From: G965237725 sp965237725
GTDB taxonomy: Bacteria; Pseudomonadota; Gammaproteobacteria; Arenicellales; Poriferihabitantaceae
Reading direction: 5' to 3'
DNA length: 64,000 nucleotides
NCBI GenBank assembly: GCA_965237725.1
Contig: OZ250151.1
Location: forward strand, 4,350,936 to 4,414,935
Position 1 is the stretch's first letter, and every line of letters begins with the position of its first letter. The position numbers were made by a program, and so were the translations under genes. The notes under the pieces were generated by a model. It ran no database searches. It worked only from the letters and a program-made list of their open reading frames with translations, and was not told where the DNA came from. Below are positions 51,576 to 61,772 of the stretch, in pieces.

Positions 51576-52451
51576 ATGATCACCATCCTGTCTTCACCCC
51601 AGTCGGCCAGCCAATGGTGTGAAACTCAACGAAACACTGCCCTAAATATTGGATTTGTTCCGACAATGGGCGCATTACACCAGGGACATATTTCTCTGAT
51701 CGAGTATGCCGTAGAAGAAAATGATGTTAGTTGCGCCAGTATATTTATCAATCCATTGCAATTCAACAATCCCAAAGATCTGGAGAAATACCCGGACACC
51801 ATGGATTCGGATATTGCCATGCTCGAAGCTGCTGGTTGTGACATGGTATTTACCGGGACGTTGAACCAGTATTTTCCTGAGGTCGACGACACTAACAACA
51901 TAATCATGAAAGACCCTGGAGCGGCGGCGGTCGGCCTCGAAGGTGTCTACCGGCCTGGGCATCTCCAGGGCGTGGTCACCATCGTTGAAAGGCTGTTTCA
52001 AGCCTCCGGGAGTTGTAAGGCATACTTCGGTGAAAAAGATTTTCAACAAACCATGATAGTGAAAGACCTGGCCATATCCATGGCTGCAAATGGGTTAGAT
52101 ATCAAAATTCAAGTTTGCCCCACCATCCGCGAAGCATCCGGTTTGGCAATGTCCTCCAGAAACCGGCGCCTGGATCAGGCGCAGAAGCAACTGGCTTCAA
52201 AAATTTATCAGGCATTGACTATGGCTAAAGTGGAATGGGCCGCAGGAATCCATGACCCTATGAAGCTCGAAAAGATCATGAACGAAATAATATTGGTTCC
52301 GGGCATTAAAGTTGAATATGCGACTGTTCGTGACGAAGCAATGTGGACGGCCGATACTCCGGTTACGCCCATAGAAAAGCCTCGAGGATTAATTGCCGCC
52401 CAGGTCGGCGGTGTGCGTTTAATTGATAATTTGTATTTGGGCCTGAGATAA
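51576..52451 (+). CDS. panC: Pantothenate synthetase PanC
   Basis: 291 residues. IGFVPTMGALHQGHISLIEY (H-I-G-H-like ATP site), CASIFINPLQFNNPKDLEKY, VYRPGHLQGVVTIVERLFQA, AYFGEKDFQQTMIVKDLA and SGLAMSSRNRRLDQAQ. Complete enzyme joining pantoate and beta-alanine for CoA synthesis. No panB is next to it. Confidence 0.98.
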   Translation: MITILSSPQSASQWCETQRNTALNIGFVPTMGALHQGHISLIEYAVEENDVSCASIFINPLQFNNPKDLEKYPDTMDSDIAMLEAAGCDMVFTGTLNQYFPEVDDTNNIIMKDPGAAAVGLEGVYRPGHLQGVVTIVERLFQASGSCKAYFGEKDFQQTMIVKDLAISMAANGLDIKIQVCPTIREASGLAMSSRNRRLDQAQKQLASKIYQALTMAKVEWAAGIHDPMKLEKIMNEIILVPGIKVEYATVRDEAMWTADTPVTPIEKPRGLIAAQVGGVRLIDNLYLGLR

Positions 52452-52541
52452 ACCAGCACGGCGTGATTGAACCTTATTGTTTCATTTTCACACCGTATGC
52501 TTTATGTTTCCGTTAACCACATTTATTAAAATATTCAAACT

Positions 52542-53246
52542 ATGGCAAATTTTAAAGGCAAAAAAGCAATCGTCCTCGGTGGCACGTCAGGAATTGGTCT
52601 GGCTACAGCAAAATTATTACTGGCCGCTGATACCGAAGTCATCGTCGCCAGCCGCAGCGCGACAGAATGTGACGATACCAAGGGCATGACAGTAGAAAAG
52701 GTAGATGTGCTGGATCGTGCCGGACTCACCAGCCTGTTCGAGAAATATGCACTCTTTGATTTTCTGGTTGCCGCTGCAACCGGGGGTACGCGGGCCATAG
52801 GTCCATTTATGGAGATGGACCTGGATGAATTTCAGGGCTCGTTTGCAAAATTATGGGGATACACCAATACCGTACGCCTGGGTGCGGACCATCTTACCGA
52901 AAGAGGTGCCATTGCATTATTGAGCGGTTATCCAGCGCGAAAATACCGACCGGGCTCTATCGCAATCTCAACAGTGGGTAATGCAGTGGAGGGTTTTGCG
53001 CGGGGCATGGCACCGGAACTGGCACCTCGGCGAATTAACGTCGTATCCCCTGGTTTAATTGATACGCCGATGTTTGGAATGGAAGGTGAAGAACGGGAAG
53101 AATTTTTCCGAACCGGAACCAGCAGTCACCTGATACCAAGAGCTGGCCTGGCCGAAGAAGTAGCCAAAGGCGTGATGTTCGTTCTCGAAAATGAATTTGT
53201 GACCGGCACAGTAGTCGATGTGGACGGCGGCGCTATTCTGGGTTAA
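52542..53246 (+). CDS. SDR-fold protein lacking the YxxxK pair
   Basis: 234 residues. KKAIVLGGTSGIGLATAKLL (cofactor Gly motif), FDFLVAAATGGTRAIGPF, INVVSPGLIDTPMFGMEGEE and FVTGTVVDVDGGAIL. The central S-x12-Y-x3-K is changed: where Y-x-A-S-K-A-A-x-E-G is usual, this has IAISTVGNAVEGFARG. So the cofactor domain is normal but the catalytic Tyr and Lys appear absent. Confidence 0.9.
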   Translation: MANFKGKKAIVLGGTSGIGLATAKLLLAADTEVIVASRSATECDDTKGMTVEKVDVLDRAGLTSLFEKYALFDFLVAAATGGTRAIGPFMEMDLDEFQGSFAKLWGYTNTVRLGADHLTERGAIALLSGYPARKYRPGSIAISTVGNAVEGFARGMAPELAPRRINVVSPGLIDTPMFGMEGEEREEFFRTGTSSHLIPRAGLAEEVAKGVMFVLENEFVTGTVVDVDGGAILG

Positions 53247-53278
53247 TTACCAGCAACGACATAACCACGAATTTAAAA

Positions 53279-54412
53279 ATGAAAATTACCAGCGTCAAGA
53301 CCACGCCGCTCCTGGTGCCGAATAAAGTTCCCTATCACTGGGCCCAGGGTGTAGTACTGGGAGCCACGGTATTACTAATCGAGGTCAGCACCGATGAAGG
53401 CATAACCGGTTATGGTGAATCCATTGCCACCCCATCTGCGCAAGCCATTGCGTCTTATCTTTCCCTGGCAGAAAAAATTTGTATTGGCAGGAATCCATTT
53501 GAAAATACCCAATTGCAAAAGGAAATCTACCATCAATTCTTCCAGGCACTGGGCACCTGCAGTGCACCGCGCTATGCTGGTATGCTGTTGTCAGGTCTTG
53601 AAATGGCGTTATGGGACATTATGGGAAAATCGGCTAACCGCCCGGTGCATCAACTGCTGGGTGGGAAATTACGGGAGTCTATATCTTATTTTGGATTTGC
53701 CCAGGGTGACAGTCCCAAAGAGTTAGCGACACACGCGAAAGAATTATCGGACAGTGGATGTGAAGTCATCTATGTCAAAGTCGGTCGTGGTGATGCTCTG
53801 GATTTGGAAATCGTTAAATCGGTTCGAAACGCCATTGGAAAAAATAGACGGTTGCGGATTGATCCAAATGAACATTGGGATCCCCAGACAGCCACCCGAA
53901 TGATTCATCGGCTGGCAAAATACGACATCGATTTTATTGAGCAACCCACTAATGCGGAGAGTATTTCCGCCCTTGCCCAGGTGCGTAATACATCTCCAAT
54001 TTCAATATCCGCTGACCAAACCGTATTTACCCCTTTTGATACTTATAATGTGTGCAAGGCTAATGCCGCTGATGTTATTGTTTTGGGTTTACATGAGACT
54101 GGCGGAATTTCCCGATTTCGCCAATGCGCCGGAATTGCAGAAGCAGCGGGTTTGAATATTTGTATTCATGGTCTGCATGAAACCGGAATCACTACATGTG
54201 CAGTCAATCAGGCTGCTTCAACGATTCCCAATTTAGATGATGGTAATCAGTACATGAATCACCTGCTTGAGTGGGACATAATCAAGTCACCGAACCTGTC
54301 ACTCGTAGCAGGGAAAGTTCCTGTAGTCAGTGGATTTGGACTGGGGTTCGAACTTGATCATGATGCCGTTGGAAAAGCACACGACAACTTTCTGGAATCA
54401 GATCAGATTTAG
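53279..54412 (+). CDS. Enolase superfamily enzyme (mandelate racemase/MLE type)
   Basis: 377 residues. N-terminal capping domain (TGYGESIATPSAQAIASYLS), YVKVGRGDALDLEIVKSVRN (catalytic Lys region), LRIDPNEHWDPQTATRM (metal Asp), DFIEQPTN (Glu), SISADQTV (Asp) and ICIHGLHETGITTC with a His. Abstracts an alpha proton from a carboxylate. Substrate cannot be given. Starts 30 bases after the SDR gene. Confidence 0.92.
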   Translation: MKITSVKTTPLLVPNKVPYHWAQGVVLGATVLLIEVSTDEGITGYGESIATPSAQAIASYLSLAEKICIGRNPFENTQLQKEIYHQFFQALGTCSAPRYAGMLLSGLEMALWDIMGKSANRPVHQLLGGKLRESISYFGFAQGDSPKELATHAKELSDSGCEVIYVKVGRGDALDLEIVKSVRNAIGKNRRLRIDPNEHWDPQTATRMIHRLAKYDIDFIEQPTNAESISALAQVRNTSPISISADQTVFTPFDTYNVCKANAADVIVLGLHETGGISRFRQCAGIAEAAGLNICIHGLHETGITTCAVNQAASTIPNLDDGNQYMNHLLEWDIIKSPNLSLVAGKVPVVSGFGLGFELDHDAVGKAHDNFLESDQI

Positions 54413-54423
54413 TAAACCAAATT

Positions 54424-54476
54424 CCCCGTATACCCGGGGAGCAATTTTGTCAGGGGTACGCAGATTCGCACCCCTG
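54424..54476. terminator. Two hairpins between convergent genes
   Basis: CCCCGTATACCCGGGG (54424-54439, then AGCAATTTTGT) and CAGGGGT...ACCCCTG (54451-54476) lie between the enolase-family gene and the ABC ATPase gene. They probably end transcription from both sides, though the T run is short. Confidence 0.55.
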
Positions 54477-54502
54477 GGATGATCAGAAAATAGAATCTGT
54501 CG

Positions 54503-56161
54503 TCAGGACGTAGAAGTTGACTTCATAACCCCCGTCTCGGCCCTGAGTTTAACTAATTCAGTTAACCATTCTGGATCCATTTCTGGAACAGATGACAGCA
54601 ACAGATCGGTATATTCGTGATGTGGCGGCGTATATATTTCGGTTTTTGGACCCTGTTCAATAACCTCGCCCTGGAGCATGACCACAACATGATCTGCAAT
54701 GGCCTTAACTGTGGCTAGATCGTGAGTGATAAACATGTAGGCCAGATTAAATTCCTGCTGCAGTCGATCGAGCAATCTTAATATACCTTCTGCAACAAGT
54801 TGATCCAGCGCGGATGTGACTTCATCGCAAATAATAAATTCGGGTTCTGCAGCCAATGCCCGAGCGATACTGACTCGTTGTTTTTGCCCTCCCGATAACT
54901 CACCGGGAAAACGATCGATGAACTGGTCTGGTTCGAGTTCAATCAGGGATAATAAGTTCCGAATCCGGTCTTCCAGAGCTTTTCCTTTAAGTCCCAAATA
55001 AAAGCTGATGGGTCTTCCAATAAGATCTCGTAACCTTTGTCGGGGATTTAATGCGGTATCTGCCATCTGATAAATCATCTGGGCGTGGCGCAATTGATCA
55101 CGGTTACGATTTCTGTAATCTGCAGGCAGAGGTTCACCATTAATCTGGATATCCCCCGTTTTTGGCGGAAGCAATCCAGTAATTACCCGGGCGGCTGTGC
55201 TTTTTCCACTTCCCGATTCGCCAACAACGGCAACAGTTTGACCACGATGAATATCAAAGGAAATATCTTTAAGTACATCCAGGCCTTTGCTATAGGCTGC
55301 GGTAACGTTATTAATTCTTACCAATGGTACGGGCTCCGGTTCCGGGGGCTCAACAGATTTTTTGAATGAACGAACTGCCCACAACGATTTTGTGTAATCC
55401 TGTTTTGGGTTCGACAACATCTCTCTGGTCTCTGCTTCTTCGATCAGATCACCGTTTCGCAGCACCATTATTTTGTCAGACATCTGGGCAACAACTGCCA
55501 GATCGTGGGTAATATAAATTGCAGCGGTGTTAAATTCTCTTACGATATTCCTGATTGTAACCAATACCTCAATCTGGGTGGTTACATCCAGTGCTGTAGT
55601 TGGTTCGTCAAAAATGATCAACTCGGGTCTACAGGATAAGGCCATGGCGGTCATTGCACGCTGAAGCTGTCCTCCAGACACCTGGTGAGGATATCGATAT
55701 CCGATACCATCAGGATCTGGTAACAAAATTTTCTTGTACAAATCTTTGGCGTCTGCTTCAGCGTCTTCCTGGTTTTTTACACCGTGAATCACTGGAATTT
55801 CAGAAAACTGGTCTATTAACCTGTGAGCTGGATTAAATGATGCTGCAGCGCTTTGAGCAACATAGGAAATTCGAACGCCGCGAATTTTTCTTCGTTCTTC
55901 TTCGCTGAGTTCGGTCAATTCAACACCATCAAATTTGATCGACCCTTCACTAATACGGCATCCAGGTTTGGCAAAAGCCATTGCAGCCAGACCTGCGGTA
56001 GATTTTCCGGCGCCGGATTCACCAATCAGACCAAGAACCTCACCCTTATTCAGGTCAATATCCAGGCCATTGATAATCGGTTTCCACACATCATCACTTT
56101 GACCCTCAATTTTAAGGCCACGAATTTCCAGTAATTTTTCGCTACTATTCTTATCGTTCAT
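54503..56161 (-). CDS. Dipeptide/oligopeptide-type ABC transporter, fused double ATPase
   Basis: 552 residues with two ATPase domains. First: GLIGESGAGKSTAGLAAM (Walker A), HQVSGGQLQRAMTAMAL, ELIIFDEPTTALDVTTQ. Second: AVVGESGSGKSTAARVIT, GELSGGQKQRVSIARALAAE, EFIICDEVTSALDQL. Equivalent to DppD plus DppF in one chain. Powers the permease encoded just upstream. Confidence 0.96.
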   Translation of the reverse strand: MNDKNSSEKLLEIRGLKIEGQSDDVWKPIINGLDIDLNKGEVLGLIGESGAGKSTAGLAAMAFAKPGCRISEGSIKFDGVELTELSEEERRKIRGVRISYVAQSAAASFNPAHRLIDQFSEIPVIHGVKNQEDAEADAKDLYKKILLPDPDGIGYRYPHQVSGGQLQRAMTAMALSCRPELIIFDEPTTALDVTTQIEVLVTIRNIVREFNTAAIYITHDLAVVAQMSDKIMVLRNGDLIEEAETREMLSNPKQDYTKSLWAVRSFKKSVEPPEPEPVPLVRINNVTAAYSKGLDVLKDISFDIHRGQTVAVVGESGSGKSTAARVITGLLPPKTGDIQINGEPLPADYRNRNRDQLRHAQMIYQMADTALNPRQRLRDLIGRPISFYLGLKGKALEDRIRNLLSLIELEPDQFIDRFPGELSGGQKQRVSIARALAAEPEFIICDEVTSALDQLVAEGILRLLDRLQQEFNLAYMFITHDLATVKAIADHVVVMLQGEVIEQGPKTEIYTPPHHEYTDLLLSSVPEMDPEWLTELVKLRAETGVMKSTSTS

Positions 56162-56163
56162 TT

Positions 56164-57069
56164 TTATTGTCCGTCTTTAAGGCCACTGGCTTTATGTAAA
56201 AACCAGTCAATGACAAAGTTTACCGATACGGTTAACAGCGCAATTGCTGCCGCAGGCAACAGTGGAGTAATATCGCCATAGGTAATTAAAGCGGCGTTAT
56301 CACGAACCATAGAACCCCAATCTGCTGTGGGTGGTTGCATTCCAAGGCCCAGAAAACTCAACCCGGCAATGGTCAGGAAAACAAAGCAGAAGCGTAGTCC
56401 AAACTCTGCAACAAGGGGTGACGCTATATTTGGCAGGATTTCCCTGACGGTCAACCAGATTATGCCTTCGCCTCGTAATCGAGCTGCTTCTACAAAATCG
56501 AGCACCACCACATTCAGGCTGGTAGCCCGGGCAAGCCGAAATACCCGGGTGGAATCGAGTAGTGCGATTACCAGAATCAGGGTTGGAATTGAAGTACCAA
56601 AAATAGTTAACAGTAACAATGCAAATATTAACTGGGGAATGGCCATTAGCACATCGACAAAGCGACTCAAGATTTGATCGGTCCAGCCACCAAAAATCGC
56701 AGCCAGAATGCCACAGGTACCACCAACCAGAAAAGCAAGACAGGTTGTGACAAACGCGATTCCAACGGTGTTTCTGGCACCAAAAATTAATCGGGAAAAC
56801 ATGTCCCTGCCCAGGGCATCAGTGCCAAACATAAATTGATCGCTCCACAGTTCATATTCAGAACCCACAATTTCTGATTCTCCATATGGTGCGATTAGTG
56901 GCGCAAAGACCGCTGCAATGACGTACATGAGGATGATTGTCAGGCCAAACTTTGCTGTAAACGGTGATTTTCTCAGCTCGGTAAGGGCAACCTGCATTTT
57001 GCTACGACGCGGTGGTGGTGGCGCCGAATCCGCGGTAGCGCCCACGGTAGAATTAGTATTCTGGTTCAT
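56164..57069 (-). CDS. ABC transporter permease, DppC type
   Basis: 301 residues. Helix LTIILMYVIAAVFAPLIAPY, FGTDALGRDMFSRLIFGARN and the EAA loop FVEAARLRGEGIIWLTVREI, ILPNIASPLVAEFGLRF. About six membrane helices. The start ATG overlaps the DppB stop (4 bases). Confidence 0.96.
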   Translation of the reverse strand: MNQNTNSTVGATADSAPPPPRRSKMQVALTELRKSPFTAKFGLTIILMYVIAAVFAPLIAPYGESEIVGSEYELWSDQFMFGTDALGRDMFSRLIFGARNTVGIAFVTTCLAFLVGGTCGILAAIFGGWTDQILSRFVDVLMAIPQLIFALLLLTIFGTSIPTLILVIALLDSTRVFRLARATSLNVVVLDFVEAARLRGEGIIWLTVREILPNIASPLVAEFGLRFCFVFLTIAGLSFLGLGMQPPTADWGSMVRDNAALITYGDITPLLPAAAIALLTVSVNFVIDWFLHKASGLKDGQ

Positions 57070-58022
57070 TTTGGATGCAATAGTCTTGGATTGGTGGCTA
57101 TGGAAATAATGTCGGCGATGAGGTTAAACAATATGTAGGCCCCGGCAAAAATTATACTGCAAGCCTGAACCACCGGAATATCCCGGGTAGATACGGAATC
57201 GACAATTAGCTGACCCAGCCCCGGATATACGAAAACCACTTCCACTACAACCACGCCGGAAATCAGGAATGCCAGATTGATCGCGATGATATTAGCAATG
57301 GGTGCCCAGGCATTGGGAAGCGCATGTTTGAGAATGACCCGGGCCTTGGGCATCCCCTTGAGGTTGGCCATCTCAATATAAGCACTGGCCAGTAAATTTA
57401 TGATCGAGGCACGAACCATACGCATCATATAGGCCAATACCACCCCGGTCAGGGTAATAACCGGTAAAATTACCTTGTGAATTCGTTCCCAGAAGGGAGT
57501 TTCCAGATTAACCATGGATATGCTGGGTACCCAGCCCAATTTGACCGAAAAAACCAGGATTAAAATATAGGCTACAAAAAATTCAGGGGCGGATATCGCA
57601 GTGAGCGTGGTTATGTTTACCGTTCGGTCATAAATACCGTTTCGATAAAGTGCTGCAAGTAATCCAAATACAATAGCTAAAGGCACCGAAATGATCGCAG
57701 TTGCCATTGCAAGGAACAGTGTATTCGCAAAACGCCCGCCGATCATATCTGCTATGTCCCGCTGGCTGGCAAGGGAGGTACCCAAATCACCCTGTGAAAG
57801 ACTGACAAGCCAGTCGAAATAGCGAATATGTGGTGGCTTATCCAGTCCGAGTTGTGCGCGCAGAGCGGCAGTGTTCTCTTCTGTTGCACCTTGGCCCAGT
57901 AGTTGCTGGGCGACATCGCCAGGTAACAGTTCTACACCAAGAAATATGATCAACGACACTGCAAACAGGGTTAAAACACCCAGTCCGAGGCGCTGAGCAA
58001 TCATTATCAGAATTGTGTTCAT
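57066..58022 (-). CDS. ABC transporter permease, DppB type
   Basis: 318 residues. RLGLGVLTLFAVSLIIFLGV, ELLPGDVAQQLLGQGATEEN, GDLGTSLASQRDIADMIGGR, and the EAA-type loop YIEMANLKGMPKARVILKHA, LPNAWAPIANIIAINLAFLI. Six membrane helices. First membrane gene of the operon after the binding protein. Confidence 0.96.
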   Translation of the reverse strand: MNTILIMIAQRLGLGVLTLFAVSLIIFLGVELLPGDVAQQLLGQGATEENTAALRAQLGLDKPPHIRYFDWLVSLSQGDLGTSLASQRDIADMIGGRFANTLFLAMATAIISVPLAIVFGLLAALYRNGIYDRTVNITTLTAISAPEFFVAYILILVFSVKLGWVPSISMVNLETPFWERIHKVILPVITLTGVVLAYMMRMVRASIINLLASAYIEMANLKGMPKARVILKHALPNAWAPIANIIAINLAFLISGVVVVEVVFVYPGLGQLIVDSVSTRDIPVVQACSIIFAGAYILFNLIADIISIATNPRLLHPK

Positions 58023-58238
58023 TTATCTCCAGCTCTTTTAATTATCAGAAGGTTTTCGATTTGGTGGCTCCAAAGGGCCAATTATAATACTGATTTTTTT
58101 CACCTAAAGCGCATGAATCAAATCAAATAGTCTCAACCGAAATCCGCTTGAACAACGCGTAATTTGCTATTAATTACACAAGAATACCCGAAATTCCAAC
58201 CAAGGGACAGCCATTTATAACAGGATGATAATCAGGGC

Positions 58239-58265
58239 AAAAATAAGGGCGGTAAAAACCGCCCC
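58239..58265 (-). terminator. Terminator after the substrate-binding protein gene
   Basis: On the minus strand GGGCGGTTTTTACCGCCC is followed by TTATTTTTG. It should limit read-through so that the binding protein is made in excess of the permease. Confidence 0.85.
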
Positions 58266-58298
58266 CATTTCTTTGTCATGATAACTGATATTTCGATA

Positions 58299-59924
58299 TC
58301 AGGATTTCATCCACCAGCGTTTAACAAAGTGGCCGCCATCCATTTCCCAGCCACCGCCGAAGTTTTCAGGTACACCAACTTTATCGTTTGATGCAGCAAC
58401 GTCCTGACCGAATGCGGGAATCAATACACCACCCTCGGCAGAAATAATTGCCTGAACTTCCTGATACATCGCTGTACGCTTGGCCTGATCCAGTTCACCA
58501 CGAGCCGCAACAACCAGCTCATCAACCCGGGCGTTTTTGATCACCGTATCGTTCCACGGAGATTCAGACAGGTAAGCGATTGACAGGATCATATCCTCAA
58601 CAGGTCGGGCACCCCAGTAGCACGCGCAGAAGGGTTTAACATTCCACACAGCGTTCCAGTACCCATCCTGGGGCTCGCGAACGACATTGGCATTTAACCC
58701 AATTTTGCCCCAGCTGGACTGGAATAATTGTGCGGCTTCAACGGCACCACCATAAGCGGTGTCAGATGCACTAAGATCAAAAGTAGTGTTGGCAAGACCC
58801 GATTTTTCAAGGTGATGCTTCGCTTTATCCAGATCATATTCAACCACCAGGTCAGGATCATAACTTGGGAATTTAGGTCCAAGTGGTTGATCGTTACCGA
58901 TAACACCATAACCAAACAGTATTTTATCAACAAACTCCTGACGCGGTGTTGCATATTTCAATGCCAGGCGGAAATCCAGGTTGTCGAATGGTGGTACATC
59001 CATACGCATTGGATGGGTAAACGCCAGGTTACTGGCAGCACCCAGTATGTGCATTCCAGGAACTTGTTCCAGTCTTGAAATGGTTTTCAGTGCCGGGCGG
59101 TTGATGAGATCTACTGTGTCACTGATCAACGCACTCTGGCGAGCTGCATCATCCAGGATACCGATGATTTCAATGGAATCCGCATGACCAGCGGTTGCCG
59201 CTTCCCAGGCATTGGGGTTCTTTTCCAGGACGGTTTTTACGCCTGCATCATATTCACGCAGGTGATAAGCCCCCGTACCTTCGGGAGAAAGCAGGTCCGC
59301 TTTACCGTCCACGGTGGGTACAACTGAATAGTGATAATCGGTAAACAGGAATGGCATGTCTGCGTTGGCGTCATTCAGGGTGACAACCATGTCATCACCA
59401 TCGGCTACGCAGGAATTTATGCCGGAAAATACGCCCGCTGCTGCTGAAGTCGAATCTTCACCCATGTGAGCAAGGGTTGAGTTGACACAATCTTCAACCG
59501 TGAGGCTTTTGCCGCCGGTGAATTCAACGCCCTTGCGGACTTTAAACCGCCAGGTTTTGGCGTCAGCGCTGGATTCCCAACTTTCAGCCAGTGCTGGCTG
59601 CAGTTTGTCATCGGGTCCAACGTTCACCATGCTGTCCCGGAATCCGCGACTGATGCAGATCATGGTGGTGTTCAGGTACTGGGTTGAGTCCAGTGAGTCC
59701 GAGGTATTGGTATCGTTCAGACCAGCTCTCATGTGTCCACCTTTTACAGGGGTGTTCGCCATAGCCTTGTTAGACCACAGGCTTGAACCCGCTGCCGCAG
59801 AAAGACCCAATGCACCAGCAACGGTCATGAAATCACGACGGCTGACTTTTGGGTTATCTAGCATTTTTCGGACATCTTCATCACTGGCTAGCAGTTTTTT
59901 GATGTCATCTTTTTTCATACTCAT
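58299..59924 (-). CDS. Extracellular solute-binding protein (SBP family 5), Tat-exported
   Basis: 541 residues. Twin-arginine signal SRRDFMTVAGALGLSAAAGS with cleavage likely after AMAN. The mature part has TPVKGGHMRAGL, ALAESWESSADAKTWRFKVR, KGVEFTGGKSLTVEDCVNST and EVQAIISAEGGVLIPAFGQD. Binds a peptide or other amino compound for the DppBCD-like transporter. Tat export suggests folding before secretion. Confidence 0.95.
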   Translation of the reverse strand: MSMKKDDIKKLLASDEDVRKMLDNPKVSRRDFMTVAGALGLSAAAGSSLWSNKAMANTPVKGGHMRAGLNDTNTSDSLDSTQYLNTTMICISRGFRDSMVNVGPDDKLQPALAESWESSADAKTWRFKVRKGVEFTGGKSLTVEDCVNSTLAHMGEDSTSAAAGVFSGINSCVADGDDMVVTLNDANADMPFLFTDYHYSVVPTVDGKADLLSPEGTGAYHLREYDAGVKTVLEKNPNAWEAATAGHADSIEIIGILDDAARQSALISDTVDLINRPALKTISRLEQVPGMHILGAASNLAFTHPMRMDVPPFDNLDFRLALKYATPRQEFVDKILFGYGVIGNDQPLGPKFPSYDPDLVVEYDLDKAKHHLEKSGLANTTFDLSASDTAYGGAVEAAQLFQSSWGKIGLNANVVREPQDGYWNAVWNVKPFCACYWGARPVEDMILSIAYLSESPWNDTVIKNARVDELVVAARGELDQAKRTAMYQEVQAIISAEGGVLIPAFGQDVAASNDKVGVPENFGGGWEMDGGHFVKRWWMKS

Positions 59925-60177
59925 AAAGATTTATCTCCTAGGATTGGTGTTACGAAAAGTATCAGTTAATTATGTCGACATTATTGACTGATACTTTTTC
60001 AAGATTGCTATATTGGATCAATTAATTAAAATATTTATCTGAAACAATACAGTAACAAAATCAAATTGAAATTCGATTGGGACGGATTATAACTGCAATC
60101 AATAAATTTATTCAAAGCTTAAGGATCGGTAGGACCAAAATCAGACCAAATCAACTATAAATCGAAAAAATCAGACA

Positions 60178-61278
60178 TTAGTCAATATCAAAAATCGGTT
60201 TGCCCAGCTTGGACATATCAGGTTCTACGCCTAGCCCTGGGGAATCATCCACCCACATCATGCCGTCTTTAATAAACGGGCCTCCATCGGCGATTGCAAT
60301 ACTATGGTATTCATGAAAAGCTGAGGACTGAAAATGAAACTCATTGGGGGTTGAATGAGCCAGATGGGCGATGGCTGCGGTGGCAATTTCACTGCCCCAG
60401 GAATCTTCGATGGTCATGGTAATGCCCAATGAAATACACAAATCTCTGAACTGCCGCGCTTTGGTTAAACCACCAATGCGATTAATTTTGAGATTAACCA
60501 GATCCATGGCGCGATCCTGGTAGCCGCGAATAAGCATTTCCAGACTATCCATACATTCGTCCAGGATGATGGGATGATCGGTATGCTGGCGCACCGCAAG
60601 ACACTCCTCATAGCTGGTACAGGGTTGTTCGATATAGATGTCAGAATCCTTAACCGCTTTAACAACCCTGATGGCTTCGTGCTGCTTCCAGCCACAATTG
60701 GCATCAGCCGCCAGAATATTTCCCGAATCCAGATTGGCAGATACCTTTTCTATGCGCACGATATCATCACTGGCCCCCGCCCCGACTTTCATTTGAAACT
60801 GTTTAAAACCCAGGTCCTGATAGGCTTTAATTTTATCTGCCATTTTGTCCGCATCCTGCCTTGAAACCACTTTGAATAACTTCACTTTCTCCTGGAGCAA
60901 TCCACCGAGCAACAAATACACCGGTTGATTCATGGCTTTACCGAATAAATCCCAGCACGCCATGTCAACCGCAGACTTGGCATAGGGGTGCCCTTTCAAT
61001 AGTCCATCCATGGTGTTATTGATCTTTTGAATCTCCCTGGGATCTTCCCCAAGCAATCCGTTTGCCATAGTTTGAATGCCTGCTCTGGCACCTTCCGCAA
61101 ATGCGGGCAGGTAGGCTGGACCCAGAGGGCAGGTTTCACCGGCACCGACCAGCCCGGAATCGGTTTCAATAATCACAACAGTGCTATCAAAGGCGGCAAA
61201 TGACTGGTTGGACCAGCTATAGGAACCTTCTTTTAAAGGCAGATCTACCTTGTAACCGGTAATGCGAGAAATTTTCAT
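60178..61278 (-). CDS. Enolase superfamily enzyme, hydroxyproline-type subgroup likely
   Basis: 366 residues. GYKVDLPLKEGSYSWSNQSF, VGAGETCPLGPAYLPAFAEG, FKQFQMKVGAGASDDIVRIE (Lys), ILAADANCGWKQHEAI (Asp), IYIEQPC (Glu), HPIILDECMDS (Asp/Glu) and LGITMTIEDSWGSEIATAAI. The E-D-S-W-G-S-E-I-A-T-A-A-I-A-H-L-A motif is known from cis-3-hydroxyproline dehydratase and hydroxyproline-betaine epimerase groups. With the nearby transporter this suggests uptake and use of an amino-acid-like compound. Confidence 0.9.
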   Translation of the reverse strand: MKISRITGYKVDLPLKEGSYSWSNQSFAAFDSTVVIIETDSGLVGAGETCPLGPAYLPAFAEGARAGIQTMANGLLGEDPREIQKINNTMDGLLKGHPYAKSAVDMACWDLFGKAMNQPVYLLLGGLLQEKVKLFKVVSRQDADKMADKIKAYQDLGFKQFQMKVGAGASDDIVRIEKVSANLDSGNILAADANCGWKQHEAIRVVKAVKDSDIYIEQPCTSYEECLAVRQHTDHPIILDECMDSLEMLIRGYQDRAMDLVNLKINRIGGLTKARQFRDLCISLGITMTIEDSWGSEIATAAIAHLAHSTPNEFHFQSSAFHEYHSIAIADGGPFIKDGMMWVDDSPGLGVEPDMSKLGKPIFDID

Positions 61279-61388
61279 AGTAAATTTTCAAAGATGGCAG
61301 AATTAATTTGTAGATATTTATACACAAATCGGGACAAATTGATATTCACGGATTAAAATTAATTTAAGTACCAACAGAAGATTACAAA

Positions 61389-61772
61389 ATGACAGATAGT
61401 AAAAATAAGTTTTGCCTGACCAGAGCTGATGAGGGTGAGTTTATGCCGATGACAGGACTGCGCGAATGGTTAAAAATCCGCGACCTTGGATTGAGTGATG
61501 CCACCAATAGCCAGTTTGATGCCTGGGTGACTCGGGCCAATGAAATGGGGGGTTCCACGGGACGGCATTATCACAATTATGATTTTCAAATCATGTATGT
61601 GCTCAATGGCTGGGTGAAAATGTACTACGAAAATGAAGGAGAATTTGTTTTGAAAAAAGGCGATTTTGTCTATCACCCAAAAGCCCATGTCCACGACTTT
61701 ATGGATTATTCTGAAGACATCGAAATTCTGGAAATGGCATCCCCGGCCCATCATCATTCAATTGACGCCTAG
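61389..61772 (+). CDS. Single-domain cupin
   Basis: 127 residues. GGSTGRHYHNYDFQIMYVLN (cupin motif 1 with H-x-H and Gln) and GDFVYHPKAHVHDFMDYSED (motif 2), ending in a His-rich PAHHHSIDA. Divergent from the enolase-family gene (110-base gap), so probably co-regulated with that pathway. Confidence 0.9.
   Translation: MTDSKNKFCLTRADEGEFMPMTGLREWLKIRDLGLSDATNSQFDAWVTRANEMGGSTGRHYHNYDFQIMYVLNGWVKMYYENEGEFVLKKGDFVYHPKAHVHDFMDYSEDIEILEMASPAHHHSIDA

Noticed and set aside
58023..58298. Small gene in the gap between the permease and binding protein genes
   Set aside because: No open frame with a start and ribosome site was seen; the stretch holds only the hairpin at 58239.
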